A stretch of DNA of 34,061 nt, from positions 1 through 34,061 of the forward strand of contig NZ_SMKC01000046.1 in assembly GCF_004348315.1 (NCBI RefSeq), given 5' to 3'. The DNA comes from Streptomyces sp. 8K308. Lineage in GTDB: Bacteria > Actinomycetota > Actinomycetes > Streptomycetales > Streptomycetaceae. The stretch's first letter is position 1, and every line of letters begins with the position of its first letter. This document shows positions 1 to 6,702 of this stretch, piece by piece. The position numbers were made by a program, and so were the translations under genes. Below the pieces are notes generated by a model, which was not told the origin of the DNA, did not search any database, and saw only the letters and a program-made list of their open reading frames with translations.

Positions 1-13
1 CCCCCCCACCACC

Positions 14-65
14 GTTCAGACCCGCCCGGGACCAGGGGACGGTTCAGGCCCGCCCGGGGCCAGGG
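14..65. repeat. 24-bp tandem direct repeat downstream of the acyl-CoA dehydrogenase gene
   Basis: Two copies of a 24-bp sequence (14-37 and 42-65, both beginning GTTCAG and ending CCAGGG) lie 28 bp apart. They differ at two positions, both A to G. They sit just beyond the stop codon of the dehydrogenase gene. The second copy overlaps the hairpin at 54-71. No function is evident. Confidence 0.7.
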
Positions 66-71
66 CCCCGG
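54..71 (-). terminator. Candidate hairpin terminator after the acyl-CoA dehydrogenase gene
   Basis: The seven bases CCGGGGC (54-60) pair perfectly with GCCCCGG (65-71) around a 4-nt loop. The hairpin begins immediately after the dehydrogenase stop codon (72-74, minus strand). There is no U-tract, which is common for actinobacterial terminators. Confidence 0.5.
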
Positions 72-1259
72 CTAGGCAAACGCGTCGAGGCCCGTCAGCG
101 CCTTGCCGATGACGAGTTGGTGCATCTCGCTCGTGCCCTCGTACGTCAGCACCGACTCGAGGTTAGCCATGTGCCGCAGCACCGGGTACTCCATGGAGAT
201 GCCGTTCGCCCCCAGGATGGTCCTGGCCATGCGGCAGATGTCCAGCGCCTCGCGCACGTTGTTCAGCTTTCCGAAGCTCACCTGCTCGGGGCGCAGCCGG
301 CCGGCGTCGAGGCGGCGGCCGAGGTGGAGGGCGAGCAGCAGGCCCTTGTGCAGCTCGACCGCCATGTCGGCCAGCTTGGCCTGGGTGAGCTGGAAGCCGC
401 CGATCGGGCGGCCGAACTGCTCGCGGACGCGCGCGTACTCGAGCGCCGTCTCGAAGCAGCTGCGGGCCGCGCCGAGGGCGCCCCATGTGATGCCGTAGCG
501 GGCGTGGCTCAGCGCGCCCAGCGGGGCGCGCAGGCCGCGCGCCTCGGGCAGCGCCGCGTCGGCCGGCAACCGGACGCCGTCGAGGGACAGTTCGCTGGTC
601 ACCGAGGCCCGCAGCGAGCCCTTGTGCCGGATCGGGGTGGCCGTGAAGCCGGGCAGCCCGGCCGGCACCAGGAAGCCGCGGACGCCGTCGTCGGTCCTGG
701 CCCAGACGACGGCCACGTCGGCGAGCGAGCCGTTGGTGATCCACGTCTTGCGGCCAGTGAGCAGCCAGTCGGAGCCATCCCGTTCGGCGCGGGTCCGCAT
801 CCCGGCCGGGTTCGAGCCGTGGTCGGGCTCGGTCAGCGCGAAGCAGCCGATGGTCTCGCCGCTCGCCATCGCCGGCAGCCAGCGGCGGCGTTGCTCCTCG
901 GAGCCGTAGCGGTGGATGGCGTACATCGCCAGTGAGCCCTGCACGGAGACCAGCGAGCGGATCCCGGAGTCGGCGGCCTCCAACTCCAGGCAGACCAGGC
1001 CGTACTGGACGGCCGAGGCGCCGGCGCAGCCGTAGCCCGTCAGGGACATCCCGAGGGCGCCGAGCGCGCCGAGCTCCTTGGCGAGCTCGCGCACGCCGGG
1101 CACCTCGCCGCGCTCGTACCACTCGGCGACGTGCGGCAGCACGCGGTCCCGCGCCCACGCGCGGGTGGCGGCGCGCACGGCCAGGTCGTCCTCGGCGAGG
1201 AGTTCGTCGATGCCAAGCGGGTCGACGGGGTCGAAGGGGGGCGGGGTGTCAGCGGTCAC
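72..1259 (-). CDS. gcdH: Acyl-CoA dehydrogenase, glutaryl-CoA dehydrogenase type
   Basis: This 395-residue protein has the full acyl-CoA dehydrogenase fold: an N-terminal helical part, a middle beta domain with the FAD-contacting stretch CFALTEPDHGSNP (about 139-151) and KTWITNG (171-177), and a C-terminal helical domain. The YEGTSEMHQL stretch near residue 373 holds the probable catalytic base, Glu374. The position and context of this Glu, together with GIRS and the SVQGSLAMYAI segment around residues 99-115, are characteristic of glutaryl-CoA dehydrogenases, which oxidise and decarboxylate glutaryl-CoA to crotonyl-CoA in lysine and tryptophan breakdown. The start is GTG at 1259. The exporter gene ends only 10 bp upstream, so the two may be cotranscribed. 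Family assignment is firm; substrate is inferred from motifs. Confidence 0.88.
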   Translation of the reverse strand: MTADTPPPFDPVDPLGIDELLAEDDLAVRAATRAWARDRVLPHVAEWYERGEVPGVRELAKELGALGALGMSLTGYGCAGASAVQYGLVCLELEAADSGIRSLVSVQGSLAMYAIHRYGSEEQRRRWLPAMASGETIGCFALTEPDHGSNPAGMRTRAERDGSDWLLTGRKTWITNGSLADVAVVWARTDDGVRGFLVPAGLPGFTATPIRHKGSLRASVTSELSLDGVRLPADAALPEARGLRAPLGALSHARYGITWGALGAARSCFETALEYARVREQFGRPIGGFQLTQAKLADMAVELHKGLLLALHLGRRLDAGRLRPEQVSFGKLNNVREALDICRMARTILGANGISMEYPVLRHMANLESVLTYEGTSEMHQLVIGKALTGLDAFA

Positions 1260-1269
1260 CGCGCCGACG

Positions 1270-2892
1270 TTACGGGCGGGTAACCCCGCTGGGCAAGAGC
1301 GACCGCCCCTCCGCGTCCCGCGCCTGCGACGGCACGCCGGGCCGCGCCGTCGCGCACAGCCGGCGCGGCAGCCGACAGGCGGCGACGGCCCCGAGCAGCA
1401 GCAGCGCCGCGCTGGCCACCAGGGTCAGCCGCATGCCCTGGACGAACGCCTCGCGAGCGGCCTCCCGCAGCGCCTCGGCCCTGGGGCCGCCGAGCCGGTC
1501 GGCCACCGTGTACGCCTCGCCGAGCGAGTGCCCCGCCGCCTCGGCCTCCGACGCGCTCAGCCCGGCCAGGCCACGGAGCGCGGGCCCGTACACGGCGTTC
1601 ATCAGGCTGCCGAGCAGCGCGATGCCGGTGCCGGCGCCGAACTGGTAGGCCGTCTCGCCGACGGCCGCGGCGCTGCCCGCCTCGGCGGCCGGCGCGTCGC
1701 TCAGCATGGACTCGTAGGCGGCGAACAGCGTGGTCTCGAGGCCGAAGCCGAGCAGCACGAAGCCGAGGATCATCAGCACCGGCCGATCCTGTTCGCCCAG
1801 GCCCACGAGGAGCAGCACGGCGAGCGCGGTGAGGCAGAAGCCGAGCGCGACCATCAGCCGGGGGCCGAACCGGTGCAGCAGTCGGGAGCCGACCAGGCCG
1901 GCGGCGATGGCCGCCAGGCTCAGCGGCAGCAGCCGCAGCCCGGTCTCCAACGGCGAGAGCCCGAGCACCAGTTGCAGGTACTGGGCGGCGACGAGCGCGA
2001 GGCCGACCAGGGCGAGCACGGTGAGCACGATGCAGCCGACCGAGGTGCCGAAGGCCGGTCGGGCGAACGCGGTCAGGTCGATGATCGGGTGGCTCGCGCG
2101 GCGCTGGCGCCGGGCGAACAGGACGAGCAGCGCGACGCCCACCAGGGCGGCGAGCGCGGTGCCAGGGGTGAACAGGTCGCCGGCGCCGATCCGCTTCAGC
2201 GCCAGGATCAGCGAGAAGAGGCCGACGGCCGCCAACAGGGCACCGGCCACGTCCCAGGGGCCCGAGCCGTCGCCGGCCGACTCGGGCAGCAGCACCCGGG
2301 CGACCGGCAGGCAGACCACCATCAGCGGGATGTTGACGAGGAAGACCGAGCCCCACCAGAAGTGTTCGAGCAGCAGCCCACCCACCAGCGGGCCGAGCGC
2401 GGCGCCCACCGCCGCCACCGCGCTCCAGACGCCGATGGCGAACGCCCGTTCCCTGCGGTCGGGGAAGACGTGCCGCAGGATGGACAGCGTGGCCGGCATG
2501 ATCATGGCCCCGCCGACGCCGAGCAGCGCCCTGGCGCCGATCAGCACGCCGGCGCTGGGCGCGTAGGCGGCGACGGCGGAGGCGACGCCGAAGCAGGCGT
2601 AGCCGAGCAGCAGCACCCGGCGGCGGCCCGCCCGGTCGCCGAGCGTACCGAAGAGGATCAGCAGCGAGGCGCAGACGAGGGGGTAGGCGTCGACGATCCA
2701 CAGCAGCTCGATGCCGCCGGGGCGCAGCTGCTCGCTGACGGCCGGCACGGCCACGTGCAGCACGGTGGCGTCGATCGCCACCACGAACAGGCTGACGCAG
2801 AGCACCACGAGCACCGTCCAGCGGCGGGGGTGGCCGCCGCGGGCGCCGTCGCGCTCCCGGGCCGTGGATCCGGGCAGGGGCGTCTTGGACAC
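1270..2892 (-). CDS. MFS drug exporter, DHA2 (14-TMS) family
   Basis: This integral membrane protein of about 540 residues has around 14 hydrophobic helices. It contains the MFS motif A between TM2 and TM3 (GDRAGRRRV) and an antiporter-type motif C (GVWSAVAAVGAALGPLVGG). The overall pattern matches the QacA/SmvA-like DHA2 proton-coupled multidrug exporters. I chose the GTG at 2892 because GGAGG lies 7 nt upstream and the protein then begins with a short basic tail before TM1 (WTVLVVLCVSLFVVAIDATV). The frame stays open upstream to 3237, but that stretch is unlike the family. The gene ends 10 bp before the dehydrogenase gene. The substrate cannot be told from sequence. Confidence 0.85.
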   Translation of the reverse strand: MSKTPLPGSTARERDGARGGHPRRWTVLVVLCVSLFVVAIDATVLHVAVPAVSEQLRPGGIELLWIVDAYPLVCASLLILFGTLGDRAGRRRVLLLGYACFGVASAVAAYAPSAGVLIGARALLGVGGAMIMPATLSILRHVFPDRRERAFAIGVWSAVAAVGAALGPLVGGLLLEHFWWGSVFLVNIPLMVVCLPVARVLLPESAGDGSGPWDVAGALLAAVGLFSLILALKRIGAGDLFTPGTALAALVGVALLVLFARRQRRASHPIIDLTAFARPAFGTSVGCIVLTVLALVGLALVAAQYLQLVLGLSPLETGLRLLPLSLAAIAAGLVGSRLLHRFGPRLMVALGFCLTALAVLLLVGLGEQDRPVLMILGFVLLGFGLETTLFAAYESMLSDAPAAEAGSAAAVGETAYQFGAGTGIALLGSLMNAVYGPALRGLAGLSASEAEAAGHSLGEAYTVADRLGGPRAEALREAAREAFVQGMRLTLVASAALLLLGAVAACRLPRRLCATARPGVPSQARDAEGRSLLPSGVTRP

Positions 2893-3100
2893 CAACGCAC
2901 CTCCCTGTGGCGCGCGTGACGTACCCTCGTCACCGCGGGGGAACCCCGGTGGCGCGCGCACCGGGCACGGTGTGGAGGGCAGGACGGTGAGACAGCGTAC
3001 GACAGGGGCCCGCCGGCCATCGAACGCGCCCGCACGGGTCAGCGAACCGCCGCCCGCCACGCCGTCGTTCACCTGATGACCGTGCGCATTCCCCCGCCGC

Positions 3101-3133
3101 CGGCCATGAAACGGCCATGAAACGGCCATGAAA
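3101..3133 (-). repeat. Three tandem copies of an 11-bp unit, PHO-box-like
   Basis: Three exact copies of the plus-strand unit CGGCCATGAAA occupy 3101-3111, 3112-3122 and 3123-3133. Read on the minus strand the unit is TTTCATGGCCG, giving TTCAT cores exactly 11 bp apart. Streptomyces PhoP operators are direct repeats of 11-nt units with a GTTCA core. The period and TTCA core fit; the rest of the unit does not fit well. A PAP2 phosphatase gene lies downstream on the plus strand and an exporter gene on the minus strand. Confidence 0.6.
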
Positions 3134-3292
3134 AGACGATGAGCCGACCGCCCCGGAAATAGCCGACCGTCAATTCCCGGTACCCGTCCATTTCGTCGGG
3201 CGGCGGGTGCCCGGGCAGGTGAAAAGACCGGCGGCACATCACATCGCCATTACGAAGACGGGGGCGGGCAGGAAGCCCGCTATCACGGGCTG

Positions 3293-3298
3293 TAATCT
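3293..3298 (+). promoter_or_regulatory. Candidate -10 element for a leaderless PAP2 transcript
   Basis: TAATCT fits the actinobacterial -10 pattern TANNNT and ends 7 nt before the chosen GTG start at 3306. This is the geometry of a leaderless message. No Shine-Dalgarno sequence precedes the GTG and no good -35 is visible. Confidence 0.4.
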
Positions 3299-3305
3299 TG
3301 AAAAA

Positions 3306-4271
3306 GTGCGTACCGACCGACTCCTAGCCCGCCTCGAACAGGAGCCAGAGCCGCCGAGCATGCCGGTTCCCGTAATGAGCCGCACGCGCGTGGCGCTCCT
3401 GTGGGCCACGCTGGGCTTCTACGTGGCCATCGTGGCGGCGGTGCTCAGCACGTCCTGGCTCGTCCGCCTCGACTGGCAGGTGATGCTGTTCCGGCCGTAC
3501 AAGCAGTGGCCGGAGATGCACGCCTTCCTCGACTACTTCGTCGTGCTCGGGCAGCGTGGGCCCACCGCGGCGCTGGTCGCAGCCTGGCTCGGCTGGCGCT
3601 CCTGGCGGCAGCGCACCCTGCGCCCGCTGCTGGTGATGGCCTGCTCGCTGCTCCTGCTGAACGTCACGGTCGGCGCCGCCAAGCTGGGCATGGGCCGCGA
3701 GGGACCCCACTACGCCAACGTCATGGGCTCGAACGAGATGTTCCTGACCGGCGATATATTTCCTTCCGGGCACACCGCCAACGCGGTCGTGACCTGGGGA
3801 ATCCTGGCCTATCTGGCCACCACCCCGCGCGCCCGCCGCCTCCTGTCGGTCATCGCCGCGGTCTGCGCGCTCGGCGTCGGAGCCACCACCGTCTACCTCG
3901 GCACCCACTGGGTGAGCGACGTGCTCCTCGGCTGGGCGGCCGGGCTGCTGATCCTGCTGGCCCTGCCCTGGTGCGAGCCGTTGATCAACCGCGTGGACGC
4001 CATGCTTCTCGCCGTCCGGGACCGGGTGTTCGGCACGCTGGGCCGCCACGGCGACGCCGTGCCCCTGCTCGATCCGGCGCCGCAGCCGGTGGCCGCCGCC
4101 CTGGTGGGCCCCGGCGAGGAGTCGCTGCCGCACGGCGAGCCGGTGCCCGGCGTGGCGGCGCGCCCGGGTGCCGGGCCGCACCCCGCGAAGCTCAGGCTGC
4201 GCGCGCCGAACCGAGCACGCGCCGGCGGCCGCCCGGACCACCCACCGGCCAGGCCGGTGGGGAGCCGCTGA
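3306..4271 (+). CDS. PAP2-superfamily membrane phosphatase
   Basis: With the GTG start at 3306 this is a 321-residue protein with about six transmembrane helices. The PAP2 (type 2 phosphatidic acid phosphatase) signature motifs are visible: K126 with GR at 130-131 (motif 1), PSGH at 153-156 (motif 2) and a His191-xxx-Asp195 pair (motif 3). The Arg usually found six residues before the motif 3 His is Thr185, and motif 1 reads REGP rather than RP. The protein ends in a Pro/Ala/Arg-rich cytoplasmic tail of about 90 residues. A likely role is dephosphorylating lipid phosphates or polyprenyl diphosphate at the membrane; the substrate is not determined. ATG at 3360 is an alternative start. Its 3' end is 3 bp from the convergent inhibitor gene. 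Confidence 0.85.
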   Translation: MRTDRLLARLEQEPEPPSMPVPVMSRTRVALLWATLGFYVAIVAAVLSTSWLVRLDWQVMLFRPYKQWPEMHAFLDYFVVLGQRGPTAALVAAWLGWRSWRQRTLRPLLVMACSLLLLNVTVGAAKLGMGREGPHYANVMGSNEMFLTGDIFPSGHTANAVVTWGILAYLATTPRARRLLSVIAAVCALGVGATTVYLGTHWVSDVLLGWAAGLLILLALPWCEPLINRVDAMLLAVRDRVFGTLGRHGDAVPLLDPAPQPVAAALVGPGEESLPHGEPVPGVAARPGAGPHPAKLRLRAPNRARAGGRPDHPPARPVGSR

Positions 4272-4274
4272 GGC

Positions 4275-4490
4275 TCAGCCCTTCCAGCAGCGGACGACCT
4301 CGCCGTCGCGCACGGCGAGGTTGAGGCGCCCGGCCATGAACTCCATGGTGATGATCGCGTCCGGCGACAGCCGACGCACCGTGGACCAGCCGCGGTCCCT
4401 GGCCCGCCGCTCGGCCACGTCGGCCGCGAGACCCACGTACTCCTCCGGGGCGTCGTCGGGTGTGCGGGGCTGCTGGGGTAGAGGTGCCAT
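4275..4490 (-). CDS. Small protein resembling the I78 peptidase inhibitor family
   Basis: This 71-residue protein begins at ATG 4490. Its C-terminal half holds the block GWSTVRRLSPDAIITMEF followed by GRLNLAVRDGEVVRCWKG. It matches the small I78-type (potato-inhibitor-like) fold as found in actinobacteria, where an exposed loop in the middle and a C-terminal Asp/Gly/Cys strand are conserved. There is no signal peptide, so the protein would act in the cytoplasm unless exported by another route. The frame remains open to 4517, but the ATG at 4490 gives the expected family length. It converges on the PAP2 gene. Which protease, if any, it inhibits is unknown. Confidence 0.75.
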   Translation of the reverse strand: MAPLPQQPRTPDDAPEEYVGLAADVAERRARDRGWSTVRRLSPDAIITMEFMAGRLNLAVRDGEVVRCWKG

Positions 4491-4918
4491 GCGGCCCACC
4501 GTACGGCCTGCCGGCACCCCCGGGCACCCCGAGGGCAGGCCCGGATCGGGGGAACTGTCACGCTTGTGTCACAGCGGGGCCCCGCGGGACCTGTTCGGCC
4601 TAACGTCCGCCTCAGGTAATGCACGCCCCCCTTCTGGCCCCACCGAATTTCCGTTCCCCATCCGCCACGAGCGTTTCCGCTGGCCCTTTTTCACGCACCG
4701 CTCGACCGATTATCGACGCACAGAAAATTCACACACCCGGTGAACGCAAGTGAACTCCGACGATTGTCGTGCCCACTACGCTTCACCTCCGATGGGACGA
4801 TTGCCCGCCCGCCGGGCGTGACCCCCACGCCGCTCCCACCGTTGTGCACGGGGCACTGACGCCCCCCGGGCGCTCAGGGCCCGTCCACGACTTCCGCAGC
4901 CCGAACTGAGGAGCGACC
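4491..4918. promoter_or_regulatory. Divergent intergenic region between the I78-like and CxxC protein genes
   Basis: This region of about 430 bp has no credible gene. Short structures in it are a direct repeat of TGTCAC with 11-bp period (4556-4561, 4567-4572), a perfect 12-bp palindrome GCGGGGCCCCGC (4573-4584), and two GTGAAC half-sites 10 bp apart (4740-4745, 4750-4755). The stretch 4620-4760 is noticeably less GC-rich than the flanks, as expected of promoter DNA. I could not assign a convincing -35/-10 pair. Confidence 0.5.
4907..4912 (+). promoter_or_regulatory. Ribosome binding site deciding the start at 4919
   Basis: GAGGAG lies 6 nt upstream of GTG 4919 and fixes this start for the CxxC/HxxC protein. 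Confidence 0.6.
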
Positions 4919-5716
4919 GTGTCCCCCATGCTCGACGTCAGCGACGACGTACGCGCCGAGATCGGCGACGAAGAAGCCGAACGGCTGCTGGCCGGCGAGA
5001 ACGCGCCGAGCAGCTACGACTGCACCTCCTGCCGCACCCCCGGCAACCCGGAGCAGGAGCGCACCAGCACGGTGCTCTTCGTGGGCGACGAGACGGTGGT
5101 GCTCGCCTTCGCCCACGCCTCCTGCATCCCCTCCCAGGTGGTCTCCGTATCCGAGGAGCAGCTCCAGGGCGCCGTGCGGTCCATCACCGGCGAGGGCCAG
5201 ACCCCGGCGGCGCCGGCCGCCACCGAGCTGAAGCCGGCGCCCGGCCAGGCGGTGCTCGGCGTCACCTGCGGCCAGATCCTCATCGGCGACGAGGTGCACG
5301 CCGCGATCGTGGTCGAGCCCACGGGGCCGATCGCCCGCCCGGGCACGGAAGGCCCCGGCGACGACTTCCTCCCGCTGCTGATCGAGGCCGGCTTCCTGCC
5401 GGTCACCGACCTCGCCAACCAGCCGGCACAGCTGCCAGGTTGGTCGGTGCTGCTGGCCATGGGCCAGCTGCACGCCGTGCTGCAGGGCCAGCAGAGCGGC
5501 GGCCAGCCGGTGGCCTGGTGGCAGGCCCACCAACCGCTCACCGTCACCGACGGCTGGCGCGCCAGTGCCAACCAGCGCCAGTCGGTGGTGGTCTTCGCGG
5601 CCCCCGCGGGGTCCATCGGCCAGCAGCCGCGCGAGGACATGCTGCGCGACGCCCTGGAAAAGGCCGCCGCCGGCGGCCTCCTCGTCGCGGCAACGATGCC
5701 CCTCGCCGGGACGTAA
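4919..5716 (+). CDS. Uncharacterised actinobacterial protein with a CxxC/HxxC pair
   Basis: I do not recognise a named family; similar proteins seem to be widespread in Streptomyces but without known function. The 265-residue product is soluble, with no signal peptide or membrane segment. Cys35-x2-Cys38 (YDCTSC) and His66-x2-Cys69 (HASC) are spaced like a zinc-ribbon knuckle pair. A Pro/Ala linker around residues 94-110 separates this from a C-terminal domain that has several beta strands and a WW-containing stretch (AWWQAHQPLTVTD). The start is GTG 4919 with a good ribosome binding site. A strong hairpin follows at 5760-5797, so the gene is probably monocistronic. Confidence 0.8.
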   Translation: MSPMLDVSDDVRAEIGDEEAERLLAGENAPSSYDCTSCRTPGNPEQERTSTVLFVGDETVVLAFAHASCIPSQVVSVSEEQLQGAVRSITGEGQTPAAPAATELKPAPGQAVLGVTCGQILIGDEVHAAIVVEPTGPIARPGTEGPGDDFLPLLIEAGFLPVTDLANQPAQLPGWSVLLAMGQLHAVLQGQQSGGQPVAWWQAHQPLTVTDGWRASANQRQSVVVFAAPAGSIGQQPREDMLRDALEKAAAGGLLVAATMPLAGT

Positions 5717-5759
5717 CCCGCCTGGCGGCGGCCGCCCCATGAAGGCCCCGCGCCCACGG

Positions 5760-5797
5760 CGTGGGAGGTGCCTGGCCGAGGCCCGACACCTCCCACG
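5760..5797 (+). terminator. Strong hairpin, probable terminator of the CxxC/HxxC gene
   Basis: The 11 bases CGTGGGAGGTG (5760-5770) pair perfectly with CACCTCCCACG (5787-5797) around a 16-nt loop. The hairpin lies 44 bp after the stop codon. There is no U-tract. Confidence 0.65.
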
Positions 5798-5818
5798 GCG
5801 GCCGGACAACGCCACGCG

Positions 5819-6300
5819 CCTCGAAGGCCTTGGCGCCCGCGGTGCACCGGCAGAACCCCGGTGCGGGCAGCAGGGCGCCTTCGGGCGGCAACACGGGTGC
5901 CGACAGCGCAGGCGCTGGCAGGCGTCAACGCAGGGCACGACGCGCAAGCCAGCCGCCGCAGGGCAGGCCCACGCACTCCCCGGCGGACGCCAGGTCCGCC
6001 CCGAGCGGCCCCCGGAGCCCCGCGCCGCCAGCCACGACGCGCAGACGCCAGAGCGCGCCAGAACCTTCGAAGCCGGCGCCGCAGGGCGGCGAGCCGCCCG
6101 CCCCCGGCAGGTACCGCATCAATCCGCAGGCCCGGCGTCACGGGCACGCCGAAACCTCCAAGGCAGGCGCCACCAGGCGCACCGGCAGACGACGGGGGGC
6201 GGACCCACGCGCCCCGGCAGGTACCGCATCGGGCCCCAGGCCCGCCGTCGTGGGGCGCCGGAACCTTCGAGGCGGGCGCCGCCAGGCGCAAAGGGGTACA
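5819..6300. repeat. Degenerate tandem array, about five units of 90-125 bp
   Basis: The clearest part is an exact 19-bp repeat, CCCCGGCAGGTACCGCATC, at 6102-6120 and 6212-6230, exactly 110 bp apart. A second element, GAACCTTCGA followed by GCGCC, recurs at 6061, 6151 (as GAAACCTCCA) and 6261. More degenerate copies are seen near 5819 (CCTCGAAGGCC) and 5945 (AAGCCAGCCGCCGCAGGGC against AAGCCGGCGCCGCAGGGC at 6070). Units differ by indels; the one at 6061 is about 20 bp shorter than the next. Confidence 0.7.
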
Positions 6301-6405
6301 AGGGACAGTCAGGCCGCATCCGGTGGATGGGTCGATCGTTGGAGGGGCGTGCACACTTATGAAGCCTCACGACCGCAGCACGCCCGTCCAGCGCCGATTC
6401 CCGGG

Positions 6406-6684
6406 ATGCGGTCGGCCTACGACCAGTCGTATGGCGGTTCGGCGACGCCGATCTACGACTCGTTGTGCGCCGAGTACCGCCGGCTCTTCCGGGCGTTGCC
6501 CGGAGACCGCACCGGCGAGGAGGAGCTGCGGTTCGTCGGGTTCAGCACGATCCGGCCCATCACCGGTTCGGGGTCCGGCGGTTGGCGTGACTACGGGCGG
6601 CACCACGAACTCGAGCCGCCCGTCTACGGATACCCGCCGGCCCAGCTGGTGGCCCCGGCGGCGCTGCCGCCGGGGAGCCTGTAA
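6406..6684 (+). CDS. Small conserved-looking protein of unknown function
   Basis: The 92-residue product starts at ATG 6406 and is rich in Tyr, Gly and Arg. The segment YGGSATPIYDSLCAEYRRLF followed by RALPGDRTGEEELRF looks like a conserved core, which I recall seeing in short Streptomyces proteins near der. It has no signal peptide or membrane segment. No convincing ribosome binding site precedes the ATG. A GTG at 6349, with GGAGG only 3 nt before it, is an alternative start that would add 19 residues. The gene converges on der, 18 bp away. No function is inferred. Confidence 0.6.
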   Translation: MRSAYDQSYGGSATPIYDSLCAEYRRLFRALPGDRTGEEELRFVGFSTIRPITGSGSGGWRDYGRHHELEPPVYGYPPAQLVAPAALPPGSL

Positions 6685-6702
6685 CTGGGCCCCCCAGGCG
6701 GC

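Larger units (their letters stand above)
2893..3305. promoter_or_regulatory. Divergent intergenic region between the exporter and PAP2 genes
   Basis: This stretch of about 410 bp separates two divergent genes and holds no credible coding sequence. It contains three exact tandem copies of an 11-bp unit (3101-3133), a separate GTTCACCTGAT motif on the plus strand (3067-3077), and a TAATCT -10-like hexamer at 3293-3298. Promoters for both genes must lie here. Confidence 0.6.
5717..6405. other. Non-coding repeat-rich intergenic region
   Basis: Several long frames are open here, but only because the DNA is so GC-rich. Third positions in these frames are often A or T (codons such as GGA, GGT, ACA, CCA, CAA), unlike the real genes nearby, so I judge the stretch non-coding. 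It contains the hairpin at 5760-5797 and a degenerate tandem repeat array at about 5819-6300. Confidence 0.65.

Noticed and set aside
1078..2919. Long plus-strand open frame opposite the exporter gene
   Set aside because: It is antisense to a well-supported exporter, codes for Gln/Glu/His/Arg-rich low-complexity sequence without any domain, and reflects the open antisense frames of GC-rich DNA.
4740..4755. PHO box from two GTTCAC half-sites on the minus strand
   Set aside because: The spacing is 10 and not 11 bp and the neighbouring genes have no evident link to phosphate.
5819..6300. CRISPR array
   Set aside because: The repeated words are far apart (about 90-125 bp), the intervening sequence is itself related between units, and no cas gene is near.
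5761..6405. N-terminal extension of the small protein at 6406-6684 across the repeat array
   Set aside because: The frame is open, but codon third positions are not biased to G/C as in the neighbouring genes, and the sequence is Arg/Pro/Gly low complexity.
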